Of a stretch of DNA of 64,000 nt, positions 21,267-32,953 are shown piece by piece. The stretch's first letter is position 1, and the number at the start of each line of letters is the position of its first letter. This stretch comes from Pyrenopolyporus hunteri. Lineage: Eukaryota; Ascomycota; Sordariomycetes; Xylariales; Hypoxylaceae. Both the position numbers and the translations under genes were made by a program. The stretch is from the NCBI GenBank assembly GCA_902806595.1, contig CADCXC010000037.1, positions 3,038,001 to 3,102,000 of the forward strand. Direction: 5' to 3'. Under the pieces are notes generated by a model. The model worked only from the letters and a program-made list of their open reading frames with translations. It had not been told where the DNA came from and did not search any database.

Positions 21267-22448
21267 ATGAACGGCGATGAACAGGCCCCCTATCTCGAGT
21301 ACGGTCGACATGACACGAGAAAAGGCGGGCTTCGTGGCCGCCTCGCCCATTTCACGTGGGCGAACTTCACCTGCACGCAGTCAACCGGCGGCATTGCAAT
21401 CCTGCTCTCCATGACACCCCACCAGTTCCATGGCCTGCAGACCGTCGGCGTCGTGGTCTTCATCCTCAACATCGTACTCTTTATGCTCTTATGCGCAGCC
21501 ATGCTCACGCGCTTCCTGCTATACCCGCGCATGATCAAGAAGTCTTTTACGAACCCGCCCGAGCTCTTCTTCTTCGGCTCCTTCTTGCTCTCCATCGCCA
21601 CGTCCATCATCTGTATGCAGCGTTTCGGTGTCCCACATACGGGAAACTGGCTCGTGGTCGTAATCCGCGTCTTATTCTGGACCTACTCCGCCGTGACGGT
21701 GATCTATGTTACAATCACGTGGGTTGTCGCGGCGGCGAAGTCGGCCATCAAACCGCTACAGATGAACCCCGCCGTCTTCCTCATGATATTCAACACTATG
21801 CTGACGGGTACTGTCGCCGCATCCGTCGCGCAGTCGCAGCCCCCGGTTCAGCGTCTCCCCATCATCGTCGCCGGCATCGCGCACCAGGGGCTCGGCTGGA
21901 TCGTAAGCATGATCCTGCTGCCCTGGTTCTTCGGCAGCCTCCTGCAGAACGGCCTGGGTTCGCCCGACCAGCGCCCGGGGCTGTTCATGCCGGTCGGCTC
22001 CTCGGGTTACACTATCATCTCGCTGATCGGATGCGCGCGCTACGTGCCCCGGGGATACGGGTTCTTCGCGCAGCATCCCGCGGCGGCCGACGCGCTTCTG
22101 GCCGTGGCGACGTGGGTTGGCATCTTCATGTGGCTGTTCGCGTTCTGGCTATTCGCCCTCGCCCTCGCGGCCACCGCACCCGTCGCATTTCCCGACCGCC
22201 AGTTACGCCCGAGGATGCGCTTCTCGCTCTCGTGGTGGGCACTCGTCTTCCCGAACGTGGGGCTCGCGATCGCTACCATTATGATTGGCGAGGAGCTTCA
22301 GTCCGAAGCTGTGTTGTGGGTCGCGACCGTCATGACGATCCTACTGTTCGTCGTCTGGCTGATGAACCTAACATTGCATGTCAAGGCCTTGGCCACGGGG
22401 CAGATTATGTCTCCCAGTAAGGATGATGACATGCCGAAGTCGTCGTAG
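21267..22448 (+). CDS. TDT-family transporter (C4-dicarboxylate/malate, Mae1-like)
   Basis: Single exon, 393 residues. The start FTWANFTCTQSTGGIAILLS matches the first helix of the tellurite-resistance/dicarboxylate transporter (TDT, SLAC1 fold) family. About ten hydrophobic segments follow (for example TVGVVVFILNIVLFMLL, ELFFFGSFLLSIATSIICM, VIYVTITWVVAA, IIVAGIAHQGLGWIVSMILL, WVGIFMWLFAFWLFALAL, VLWVATVMTILLFVVWLM). Fungal members include malate permease Mae1 and sulfite pump Ssu1. The short N- and C-termini and the SLSWWALVFPNVGL stretch fit the Mae1-like group, but the substrate is inferred. It acts in the plasma membrane. Another ATG lies four codons in. A MITE and a poly(T) tract sit within 160 bp upstream. 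Confidence 0.9.
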   Translation: MNGDEQAPYLEYGRHDTRKGGLRGRLAHFTWANFTCTQSTGGIAILLSMTPHQFHGLQTVGVVVFILNIVLFMLLCAAMLTRFLLYPRMIKKSFTNPPELFFFGSFLLSIATSIICMQRFGVPHTGNWLVVVIRVLFWTYSAVTVIYVTITWVVAAAKSAIKPLQMNPAVFLMIFNTMLTGTVAASVAQSQPPVQRLPIIVAGIAHQGLGWIVSMILLPWFFGSLLQNGLGSPDQRPGLFMPVGSSGYTIISLIGCARYVPRGYGFFAQHPAAADALLAVATWVGIFMWLFAFWLFALALAATAPVAFPDRQLRPRMRFSLSWWALVFPNVGLAIATIMIGEELQSEAVLWVATVMTILLFVVWLMNLTLHVKALATGQIMSPSKDDDMPKSS

Positions 22449-23577
22449 CTTAGGCCATACCGAACCGGACGGGGCGCGTATTGCTATTATGTTGATGTTG
22501 TGATGTCTTATCTAAAGAGTAGAGCTTCCTATGCTGCCTAACACCTGACCAGGTTCTACCATTCAGCTATCCCATGGTTGTAATTTAATCGAAACTCCGA
22601 CAGATAGATACCTAAGCTTCTGGATATAAAAGGACGGCCACCACTCAGGTGTATTTCTAGTATTATATTGCCGGGCCGCACTGGATACTAAAGAGAGTAC
22701 GCCATTAGTGAGTCCCGTCGGTACAATTCATTGGACGTGCTTCTAATGGGTTACCTTACTATGCCAATTATAAACACGTTCCTTCAACCGCGGATGAGAC
22801 CTTCGCTGAACAGAGCCTCCGAAACTAGATCGATAAGTCCGTCCCAAAATCCGGGTCAGATTTATCGGCTCGTCTTCCTTTGGCCATGACCTGAATCCAG
22901 TGAGTCAAAAACCGTCCTAGCAAGTTCGAACACTCTCCTAATTAGCCTCTGAAGCCTTATGCTTCTTGTCTAACTTCTTATATCTTATTAGTCTGCCCCC
23001 CTTTTATAGCTTCTTTGTTCGCAAACTACTTCGGCGTCGATAGCTTGATGAAGAGCTACGTAAGTATTTTAAGATTTTCCACCTTATAAAATTGACCATC
23101 CCATATATATTCTTCGGCACTTCCCCCCTTTATAGGTTACCTACAGCCACTTAATATTATATCGCGTTTATCTGGGCCAACATTAGTAACTATAAGCTGA
23201 TGGTCTAACTCACTTTCCATCCCCGATCTTGTTATTGTTACGACCTGGACAACACTCTGAATATTGGGAGTGGCTTCTTATCTGGCCCCCTCGTGAGGAG
23301 CTTTACGAGCGAAATTCTCTTGGGGGTATCTGGGTAACAGGTAACTATAGAGTGCCTATATAACAACTCCAAGAGTAGATCTATACCTAACTCCATGATA
23401 TAACGGAGTGACGGAAAGTGGGTTTAAACTTGGTATATATATCTCAAGTCTGGGAAATATACTTGCAGACACGCGATGGATCTACAGTCTTACTAATATA
23501 CCAGAGACGGCCGTCAATATATTGAATATTATATCCTAGACTTCTGAGTTGTAAGACTCCATCTAGCAAGCCGAGGA
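22449..23577. other. Convergent intergenic spacer
   Basis: This is the spacer between the 3' ends of the transporter and carboxypeptidase genes. It is AT-rich and stop-dense, and could be an eroded repeat, but I could not identify ends or a protein relic. Confidence 0.45.
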
Positions 23578-25731
23578 TTAAGCTAGGATGGCATATACCA
23601 GCGCTGATATTATAGCCCAACGCCCGACGCTTCGCATATCAACGCCACTCAGGATGATACGGGAGGCAGCACTGCTCTCTCCAGTAGCTGTCGGAGATGT
23701 AGTGGGCGAGCTTGACGAAGGGCTTCCTTGCTCGTCGCCGGCGCCAAAAAATTCCGGAAACAGCCGTGTCGAGTTTTTATCCTCGACGATGCCGTTGACA
23801 ATAATAGCGGAGCCATCCAGCACACTCCTGATCTGCTCCTCGGTGCATGTGGAAGTGTCGTATACGTAACAGAAATGCAACAGGTCCGGAGGGTCGTCGT
23901 TCTTGATCGCCCACGTGTCAGCGGGCCCGTTGGTAGCATAATCGAGCGTTTCGACGAGGTCGACGGTACCGGTTGCTATATCCTTGTTAAACAGAGCGCG
24001 ATGAAACAGTTTATATGCTGTCTCGGGTTGATACGCAGGGATTTCATGGCCTGCCTGATATACACGCGAGAAGGAGAAATTGCCGTATTGGCGGACCTGT
24101 CCTCCGATATACGTGTCGTTGATAACGATATCCGTATATCCTGCGGCGCGGAATCTGTCGGTACCCGTATAGTTCACAGCCAAGCTGACGGCCTCGCCAC
24201 CAATCCAATTGCACGCATAGTCCCGATCTCCGTACATGAGGTGGACCTTTATTCCGTTTTCAAGCAGGAAAGCAAGATCCTCGACCCAACCTGGCCGGGG
24301 ATAGTCGCCTATGGCTCTGAAAGCGTAGGCAACAGCACTCGAGGACTGGGTGAAATTCAGGGGGACCCCGAGCGCTTTTTGAACATGAGGTTGGTTAAGG
24401 TACTGATTATAGAACGGGGCCGGGAACGGGTTGGGATCGACGGAGGCATAGTCGTAATAGTTGCGACCGGAAAAGTCAAGATAGGGGCCGCGAACGTTGT
24501 TAGAACAAAATGTTTCGGCGTCCGAACATACCCTATTGACGGTATCGTTGATGCCAATGTTCTCGGGGTCGGACACAAGCGCGAGGGCTCGGCAGTCGTT
24601 TATCTGATCGCGGCACCCGCCAGGTTTCTCGAGGGCATCTACCATCTGTAGGTAGACGGTCTCGTTGACGGTCTCGAGGCCGTAGGTATTATTGTACGCA
24701 ATATGCGGGTATGACGGCCATTGTATTTGGCGATCAATGCACGAATTGATGAGTATGAGAGTGTCGAGGTTAATGATGTAATTCTCGCCATCCGTGTCAT
24801 TCCACGTGCCGTTCTCAATCTTCTGGTTTTGCTCCTCGAAAAAGGCGGCGAATTCCGGGCCGTATCGACCGCCGTATGATTCGGTAGCGATACTAACCCT
24901 CGAGTCAGAAGGATTGTATCCCGGGAATTCTTGGAACCAGGTTTGTGCGAAATGCCAGAAAGCAATGGCGGCGTTGCGAGTGCCTTTAGCGGTCTGATTC
25001 CTGCTCTGGCTCGGATACGTGCCGACTAGGAGTGTAGCATTTTGTTCGGGAACGGGATCGGACTCGTTGAGCTTGACAACCCGTCCGGTGACGAGGTTCT
25101 GGGTAATATTCTGCAGTGTGTCATACGAGAAGCCCACCTGAGTCGGCTGGTCGATGTATAGCATGTTGACTTGAGTAAATTAGCCGATATACTCATAGTT
25201 CCGGCCAGTCCGGTGAAGTGGCCGTCTCATCTAGCTTACCGTCCGTATTCCATGCCCACTGGCTCAAAGTGGTTGAGTTGGAGTCGGAATTGACATAGCA
25301 AGGGCCGTTCTCAGTAAAAAGCCCATACAATGAGCTAGATCCAGGGCCGCCGTTCAGCCATATAGACAGAGGCGCATTCTCAGGGTTATTTCGAGCCTCA
25401 AAGAACCAGAAGAATGTGTTGATGGCGTATGGCTGCTCTTCTCCCAGGTCTGCTAGCGAACCTGGAGGAAGGTATATATACCCGGCATAAGACTTCACCC
25501 CTGGTGTTGTTTCGCAGACGCCAGGCTTTGGAAAGGGGTTAGCCTCGGAGACTCGAGGTTGCCGCCGTATATGGGCTGGAACTCACTCACCTCCTTATAG
25601 CTAATTTTAACACCATCCCCAAACTTCGACTCAAGAACGGTAACACCCTCGGGTGTAGGCGGGAATTGGGATAGAGCAAAAGGAACTAGCACGGAGAGGC
25701 CGAAGACGGTATGGTGGCTGGGTAGAAACAT
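23578..25731 (-). CDS. Serine carboxypeptidase (peptidase family S10), secreted, probably GPI-anchored
   Basis: Three exons, 25731-25591, 25525-25240 and 25169-23578, give 672 residues. Introns are 25590-25526 (65 nt, GTGAGT) and 25239-25170 (70 nt, GTAAGC); frames join as YKE/PGVCETTPGVKSYAGYIYLP and AWNTD/VNMLYIDQP. A signal peptide covers about residues 1-21. S10 landmarks are the oxyanion region LNGGPGSSSLYG, the nucleophile ATESYGGRYG with S240, the aspartate loop YGDRDYACNW (about 455-464) and the catalytic histidine in QAGHEIPAYQP (H517). The enzyme removes C-terminal residues from peptides at acid pH. Many N-glycosylation sequons are present. The last 60 residues are a Ser/Thr/Pro stretch followed by a hydrophobic tail (WAIISALVYAILA), which suggests a GPI-anchor signal and a wall or plasma-membrane location. 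Confidence 0.93.
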
Positions 25732-27267
25732 AGTTAAAGAGGTTGAAAGACGTGCTCCCTAGCAACAGAGCTCTAACGGGGGATGTTAAGCAAGTTTACC
25801 ACAACAGCGCCATCATGGACACGACGGCCGGGTGCCATGCTTTATCTATTGTGTGGTACGTCCTGGCAGGGACTCAGTTAGAGGACTTGGCAGTATATTC
25901 CCCGCATTTTCATCATGCATAGATGGTTGCGTCGCTTGCGACCATGCTATCTAGTTGCGTAGACAGGCCAACGTAGTGAGATGATACTTTTCGTAGCGGC
26001 CAGGATCGAAGGGACAACTAGCCTAACTGTGGATAATGGCATGGGTAGATACCTACCTATGAATAAAAGATCCGATGGGACTGGCAGCTGTGGCTTATTA
26101 TATGGGAGGATCGCGTGCTATACGCAACTAGATAGTAGCACGATTGAGGAAGGTCATAGCAGAACTTCGACTTGGACTACTATGATACCCCGCCTTATGA
26201 TGAAATCTAGAAGGCCGGAGTGTTGGAGAACCCAGCCCGAGCACCGGCAAACCCCACAGACGGATATGAATTTCCTAAGTTTATGTCAAGACGGATGGAT
26301 TGTATTCGGCACCAGGAGGTCTTCGTCCGTTGGGGTAATCATATTCATCTAGTTGAAGTAACTATAGTGTTACCTGGGTGCCTAGATAGGTGGGTATGGT
26401 ATTATGTGAATTCCCCCAGGGGTAATCCTCGTGTCTCTACGTTGGTCCGCGGAGGGCGGATTCAGTGCGTGTATATGTGCCTCGGAGATTTTTTTACTCC
26501 TATCACATTAATCCGACTGCATTTTTAACGGATCCAATCTCCCTTACGAACGACTTCTTTCCATGATATGATAGGTAACAACCACCTAGGTAGCACCTAA
26601 AATTAACGATGACATACCTCCTAACGCAATATCTCGAGCCATAGTTCCCATGGGGATACGAAAGATGCAGTAATAGACTGGACTGAAGCAAATATGCCAG
26701 CCCTCCTATAATCCACTGATAGAGCTCACAGGGAAACTTCTCTCCCAATAATACTTACCACGATAGTTATCGTATGAGCCCCCAAGTTAGTAGGTCTTAC
26801 CGCTGACCATCTATTCTGTACCGTACTTAGAATTTGAAGTCTATGGACTTGGAACTAATGAGATGGGATATATCTCCATTTCCTGTTTATGTTTCTGCCC
26901 GCCTTCCAAACTCGGCCGATCTTCCCTCGAATAACATCACGCAGTTGTGTCTAGTAATTGCCCCTCTAGCCAATATCTTCTCTCGTTCCTCCCAGATATG
27001 ATCATCCCAGACTAACGCCGACCCAATGATCTAACAACTCCGAGCAGCTTTCCAAGCCATGTGGGTTTCCACGTCCGCTATATCGCGAAATCCACAGAAT
27101 TCAAGTCCTCGCTACGAGAGTGGTGTTTCCCGCTTAGTTCAGGGCCATCCTGCTGCTGCTGCGCACAAACGCGTGATTCATGTTCATAGTGCCCGTTTCG
27201 GTAACAAAACTATATCAGCGCTATGCAAAACACCGAAAACCATGCACCGCGGATGGGTCTTCTAAGT
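25732..27267. other. Intergenic spacer
   Basis: It carries the carboxypeptidase promoter and the 3' flank of the 791-aa gene. Reading frames at 25981-26352 and 26220-26528 lack any recognisable feature. GTAGATACCTACCTATG at about 26044 is a single short-repeat block. Confidence 0.5.
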
Positions 27268-29643
27268 CTAAATAGCCCAGCTTCCTCTCCTAGCCCTGAC
27301 GCCCCAAGCCATTTCATCGGTCCCCGCGTCGTTTAGACTGGGGTGCTGCCGCGCCCACTCGCGGATATATAGCTTGAGAGCGATCCAGCGCGGCGGCTTC
27401 GGTTTCCTGCGAGCCCTCCTCTCATCCTTCTCAGGCATACGTAACTGCAGCTCCTCGCCACTGTCCGAGTCGGTCATCGAATTTCCCTTGCTGATGCTCA
27501 TCTCCATATGAAGCATGAAACCTTTGTCAATCTTCAAGTTGTCGTCCTTGCGCAGCTCCTCTATATCGATACCGCTGATCTTGCTCAACTCCTCGTCAAA
27601 GGCACGGGCCGTGGCGGGATATCCAAGACTGATGTAATTATAGACCTGCGTAACAAAGGCGTCGTCGAACTCGGCCGCAATACGTTCTTCGAGTTCCTTA
27701 CGTGCCTTCGCCTTTCTCAGCCGCTCGTCGAGTCCCGAAAGCATATGGATACCCCTCTGCTGGCTGTGACGATTCGTCGGGGACGTAGCTCCAGGCGACT
27801 GTGTGCCGCTTATTGCGCCACTTATACTCATAGACGCTGTGAACGCGGCGGAGAATGGGTCTTGCGGAGAGGTTGGCTCTTGGGGGGTCATGAGAAGGTG
27901 GGGTCCCGGGCTTGTCACCTCAGCAACATTATTGGCTTTAGCAGAGCAATATCCACGCCATAGTCCCGTAGTCCCCGTAACGTCCCTACGTTGCTCGGGC
28001 TTTTCTAAGCTGCAATAACGCTGACTCGGTTCCATACGGGTCTGCTTTGGGCTCGGGCAGATGCGGAATTGCAAGTCGCCACCCAGCATAGGCGGGGAGG
28101 CGGCCAGGCGCATTTTCCGCATCTGGGGGTCTTCGGGTTCGTTATTACGGAAGCCGAACGGGATACCGAATGGGCTCGCGCGGAAGCCGGTTTCTGGCGG
28201 CGTAAGGCGGGCTGGCGAGGGCGCGCGAGGATGCGAGTCTGCCCTGGCGAGTAAAGCTGGCGAGGACGCGCTCGCTATTGGGCTTGGAGCGTCCCTCATA
28301 TTCTCGTCAAACGACGTCCGGAATGCGGACGTTGTCCACAGCGGATCTTCTGGCGGAGGCGCAATGTCAACGTGATCTAGATCTTCGTCGATGCTCATCC
28401 TCTCTTGTCTAATCCGCGCCAGCTTTTCGGCGTGAGCTCGCATTTCTTTGACGGCCCAACCCGGATCTGATTCCTTACGGCGTAGGAGCTGGGAGGTTCC
28501 ATGCCTTAAACGTTCGTCCAGAGGGTCGTCGTCTTCGGAATTATCTCTGACGAGGAAATGTTCCACGCCTTCGGGTCGTACTCCGTTGGGGAACGCTGCC
28601 ATGGCCGCCTCTAGCTCACGTTGCCTGTGCGCCTCCCTGGCAGCGACAGCCAGCAGATAACCCGAGAACTCCTCGTCGCACGACTCCCTTCTATCGCGGA
28701 GATGGTAGTGCCTGCTGCTCCACGAATCACCAACGTCATCGTCGTTCTGCTCTCGGTTTGCGTTTGGTATAGCCGGGGTTCCGATATTGAGGACGGGCGC
28801 TTCTCCGTCGCCGTCGTCGTTTTCCTCGCAAGATTTCTCGGACTCGGATGACAGTATGGTGTCTAGTTCGGGGGTGTACGATTGCCGCGTGCTTCTCCGC
28901 GTGTTCGGGTGTGGCTTCATGGACTGCTGCCGACGCGGAGTTAAGAAGCCGTCATTCTCGTGGCTAGTATTGGTTGCGCCAGCAACAGCAGGCCTGGGAG
29001 CGGCCTTTCGCTTCGGCTTCGGAGCATAGATATGGTTCGTACCGGGCGTGATGTCCGTCTTGTCTATAGGCTTCGTAGCCGGCCCCGGCTGGTCGGCCTT
29101 TTTCGACCTTCTCGTCGTCTCAATTAACTGCGGAGCGAATTTCCTTTTAGGTTTCTTCTGCGACTGTTTGGGTTGGTTCCGGTCCCCTTGATCCTGCTCG
29201 TCGAGAAAAGAGCCCGGACGCGGGGAGGTCGGCGAAGGGTCTGGCGTCAATTCGGCGGTCGGGCCAAGAGGATACTTCCTGTTTTGATTGTTGCTCACCC
29301 TATATGAATCGAAGGTCGTCTCAATCGGCACAGGGGCAAAGCGGCGCGTAGCTTTGGCCGGCGGTGGGGGCGGCGCGTCCGGCATTTCGATGTCGCCGAC
29401 CTGAACTGAGACATCCCTCGTGGGTCTCCTAGTTGAGTTGACCGTGGAATCCGGCGGCGTCAATGCGAAGGAGCTAGGGCCGGGCTGCTTGGTTTTACTC
29501 GAAGATGACAACTTTACAGACTCTTCCACAAGCTGAGGAGCAAACCGGCGGCGAGGTTTCGCCGCCGGTGAGGACTGGGCCACTGTGGAAGAGGTCGTAG
29601 GAGCTGGGGCGTCACGCATCGCTTCCTCTTCACTGGACGTCAT
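27268..29643 (-). CDS. Conserved fungal disordered protein with repeated RRFAP motif (791 aa)
   Basis: Single exon. The N-terminal third is disordered and carries a repeated motif of about 12 residues: RRRFAPQLVEES at about 31-42, TRRFAPVPIETT at about 99-110, KRKFAPQLIETT at about 166-177, and a degenerate KRKAAPRPAV at about 211-220. The middle is acidic and Pro/Ser-rich. The C-terminal 130 residues are helical and the most conserved-looking: LRKAKARKELEERIAAEFDD, FVTQVYNYISLGYPATARAF, DEELSKISGIDIEEL, and a final basic block RRARRKPKPPRWIALKLYIR. I recognise this C-terminal pattern from unnamed proteins of filamentous ascomycetes; no biochemical role is known to me. The repeated motif could be a linear docking site. 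A nuclear location is plausible from its basic patches. No signal peptide is present. Confidence 0.82.
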   Translation of the reverse strand: MTSSEEEAMRDAPAPTTSSTVAQSSPAAKPRRRFAPQLVEESVKLSSSSKTKQPGPSSFALTPPDSTVNSTRRPTRDVSVQVGDIEMPDAPPPPPAKATRRFAPVPIETTFDSYRVSNNQNRKYPLGPTAELTPDPSPTSPRPGSFLDEQDQGDRNQPKQSQKKPKRKFAPQLIETTRRSKKADQPGPATKPIDKTDITPGTNHIYAPKPKRKAAPRPAVAGATNTSHENDGFLTPRRQQSMKPHPNTRRSTRQSYTPELDTILSSESEKSCEENDDGDGEAPVLNIGTPAIPNANREQNDDDVGDSWSSRHYHLRDRRESCDEEFSGYLLAVAAREAHRQRELEAAMAAFPNGVRPEGVEHFLVRDNSEDDDPLDERLRHGTSQLLRRKESDPGWAVKEMRAHAEKLARIRQERMSIDEDLDHVDIAPPPEDPLWTTSAFRTSFDENMRDAPSPIASASSPALLARADSHPRAPSPARLTPPETGFRASPFGIPFGFRNNEPEDPQMRKMRLAASPPMLGGDLQFRICPSPKQTRMEPSQRYCSLEKPEQRRDVTGTTGLWRGYCSAKANNVAEVTSPGPHLLMTPQEPTSPQDPFSAAFTASMSISGAISGTQSPGATSPTNRHSQQRGIHMLSGLDERLRKAKARKELEERIAAEFDDAFVTQVYNYISLGYPATARAFDEELSKISGIDIEELRKDDNLKIDKGFMLHMEMSISKGNSMTDSDSGEELQLRMPEKDERRARRKPKPPRWIALKLYIREWARQHPSLNDAGTDEMAWGVRARRGSWAI

Positions 29644-30183
29644 ATTGAGCTACCTTCTGGGAGCCGCCGATCATACGACCCAGGTGGCAGGCCCGAACAA
29701 GCAAGGACGTAAAAGCACCAGAGTCATGTATCGCGACCGGGCTGCGAAGGGGATGTGAAATGAGTGCAAGTTAAAGGGATTGGAATTCTTCCTAAACGTT
29801 ATCTACTGGACAAGGAAAGCAGAAGGACAGAAGAACAACTGTGGGCTCCGATTCCAGAATCGGCTATAAAACCAACCGCCCAGCTCCATTTAGCCCCCGT
29901 GACGAAAGATGCCATAGACCAGGACTAGCAGAGAAGGGCGAACCAGGGACGACGAACCAGGAACGACGAACCACGAACGATGCACCGCTAGTTTGCATTG
30001 AAGGGCTCGGCGGCCTTCTCCGGGCGGTGGGGGAAGTGGATCGTGGTGGAGTTTATGGAGTTATGGAATTACCGTATAGCAGCTGTGGCAGGAATTCAGT
30101 GGCAGGAATTCAAGTGGTAGAAACCTAGCGGCCTCGGGTTGCGATGGGTGCGGGATTGTTGGCGTCGACCTAGAACGTTCTGA

Positions 30184-30290
30184 ATGGGATGGAATAGGGA
30201 TGGGATGGGATGGGATGGGATGGGATAGGATAGGATAAGATGGGATAAGATGGGGATGGGATAAGATGGGGATACGGGATGCTGGGGCTG
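30184..30290 (+). repeat. GGGAT/AGGAT pentanucleotide array
   Basis: Tandem TGGGA units degrade into TAGGA and TAAGATGGGA variants. It is a G-rich strand with several GGG triplets, so it could fold into a quadruplex. It is not the TTAGGG telomere repeat. Confidence 0.85.
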
Positions 30291-30609
30291 AGTTTGCCAT
30301 TGACCAGTGGCTATGAGTAAGGGAATCGAGGTACCTACATATGTACAACATTCGTAGCTAATGCTAATGCTAAAAGGGGTAAGGGGGAACGGCTATTTCT
30401 TGTGTTTCTTGTGTTTCTTGTACGTCAATGGTCCGGCTTCGCATGTACAATCCAAGTACTATAAGAGCATGGCCTAACCTTTGATATCATACCTATACTG
30501 TCGCCCGGAAAGTGCTTACGTATAGGTCCATGTAGGAGGTGGTATTTGTTGGGTGCCATCGTACCTAATGGCCCAACTGATCCAAGCAAGTTCTCTGGCA
30601 ATAGTATTA

Positions 30610-30770
30610 GAAACATACCTCTACCTACATAGGTACCTACACACCTACCTATTACATACCTAGGTACCTATTACATACCCGCTAATTAGAGGTACATGGC
30701 CAGATAGATCAGGTACCTAATGTATATGGGTACCTAGGTAATCAACCAACCTGGTAGATATCCAATGTGA
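30610..30770. repeat. GGTACC/CCTAGG palindromic repeat cluster
   Basis: Repeated blocks CATAGGTACC, TACCTAGGTACC and GGTACCTAGGTAATC lie within 160 bp. Confidence 0.8.
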
Positions 30771-32916
30771 CCCAGGTGCTATGCTCATATATAGCCGTAG
30801 TTTAGAGCTACGCATATGTACAGACTTATCCTTGTGTGGTATGCGGATGAAATAACATTAAGGCCGCGGGAAGGAAATAATAATGTTTAGTTCAGCTTAC
30901 TTACCTATTCTCGGGTGTCGTTCATAGGTACAATACCTAGCGCTACGGAACCCCTCAAATGTACTACCTAGTATCTGCTGATAGTATGGTACCTTCCCTA
31001 CATGTAGGTAGGTACAGGGTAGATGTGTGCTCTGTACTAAAACACAAGAAACAGGTACATTGGTCCGATTCCTTCAATCCCAACCACCATTTAGGAGTCC
31101 AAATTACGTACTATGTGCCTTACCGGGCCGCTCCCTGAAAAAGTCTAACGGACACCGCTGCTTAGATAGGTACCTAGGTACTAAAGCCTATACCAGCCTT
31201 ATATGTAGGTATACATAGTATAACTACATGTTAACAACATATTTTAAAAGAAGCTTTGGTAAATTTCCCCGGATTTCAATGCTGGCGGTGAAAAACAGCG
31301 GAATGAGACATCGACGGACTGGGGTAGTTGCGTAGGTACCTATATAGAGTAATATATAGGTACTTACCTCAGGCATGCACTGCTTAGACAATACAGATAC
31401 CTACCGACATGTATCAGTTGGACAGGTAATGTGTATGTAAGGCAGGTAGGGTATTTAATAAAAGAAAAAAAAAGAAAAAAGTCTTGACATCATAGTAGAT
31501 AGTAAGTAGGTACCTAGCTATACATACACCAAAGGGCTAACCGGCACCCGAATCGGGTTTGTATCAGATTGGGTGGGTTAACCGAATGCCATCCTTTGTT
31601 CCGAGTGACTAGAGAGGTAATTAAGGTATCGTATAGACCTACCTCTCTATCTAACTGGCGCATAAACACATCCGTAACAAACTACCCACCTTAGCCAAAG
31701 AGCCTCCCTTACGTCGATCGAAGTATCTATTGAGGTATAATAAATCGACTCTTGCTAAGTTACGGCGGACGTTGTGTGTCGATATTAATTTGTTTGATTT
31801 ATTCCAATATATATACTCGGGGGGCTTTTATGTAGGTACATGTAGTTAATACGGCATTGGCTGTCTAATGTAATCCGTATGGTGTCTGCATGTAGGCAAT
31901 ATATGGCCTCAGCCTCAGTGCCACATCTACATAGATCTACTTTGATAAGACGAGTTGGTGCTAGTGACCCAATGGTCTCAGGAGAATGAGTTACATGTGC
32001 AGGTATCGGTGGCGTGCCCGGGTGGATAAAATGTCGTTAGTAACACTTGTATTAATATCACCTCAATTCAGTTTTACCTCAATTTTCTCTTCTTCTCGGG
32101 ACGAACAGACGCATACACGTATATATCTAACCTACCTTACCTCAACGTGCTATAAGTGCTGCGTTCTATTCACCCTATTAAAAACGTATGGCACCTGACT
32201 CTTTGCGGGGCCCGCTGCGCTGGCGCGGGATTCTCTCTTTCGCCTCTTCGGCATTCGTGTGAGAATGTTGGCTTGGGAAGAGAGGCCCCATGCGATGCTT
32301 ATATTGGCTAGTACGTATTGAACTGCCGGACCAGATTTCTATTCCACAGAGAGGGGACTTATTCTATATTCCTCCTTGAATAACAAATAGGCAAGGCGCC
32401 AAGAGACCGAGTCTTCGTCATTGGCCCTCCAAGGGTGACGCTGCGGGACCGTCGGGTCTCGATGCTTTCACCGACTGTTCGGGACCGTTTTGTGCAGCTC
32501 CGGGGTAACATAGCTCGGTGGTCGTATTGGTCAGCCTGGGTCCGATAGGATAACATGTTCCGTAAGGTTGATGGTTAGCAATACAAGGGGGATCCGCGGA
32601 GGAATGTGCAATCTCGTCTTCACGATCTCTTCATCTGATAGCTTCGGAAACCATGTTGTTGACGAAATAAACTGCAGGTCGGGCTCAAGCTCTTATCACC
32701 AATGACCCGTCGATGATAAGCGGCCCCTGACCACTCGACCTCAAATTTGAATATGCCGATGGTTTTACGATACAGATGATCCACGTGGTACGTCGGCAGC
32801 CGGGCGAGGTGAACAAGTATCGTGAACCGCTGGTCTCTGTATTGATTTGCAGAAAAGAGCACAGCGTTATAATCTTGAGGGAGAACACGCTAGGTAGCTA
32901 GACTCTGAGCTGTCAG

Positions 32917-32953
32917 ATACCTACCTACCTACCTACCTACCTACCTACCTACC
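32917..32953. repeat. (TACC)n microsatellite
   Basis: An unbroken run of about nine TACC units follows CAGA and precedes TATAGCATG. Confidence 0.9.

Noticed and set aside
21356..22420. 354-codon frame overlapping the transporter
   Set aside because: It shares the strand with the TDT transporter in another frame, is Arg/His-rich and has no family resemblance; a GC-rich shadow.
22449..23577. Possible degenerate transposon in the AT-rich convergent spacer
   Set aside because: No terminal repeats, target duplication or protein relic could be found by eye.
23728..24651. 307-codon open frame on the plus strand
   Set aside because: It lies wholly antisense to the S10 carboxypeptidase exon 3, which has all catalytic motifs. 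The long frame is a codon-bias shadow.
32359..32888. Minus-strand frames that could be a relic gene
   Set aside because: The frames do not join with plausible splice sites and I recognise no family; composition alone is not enough.
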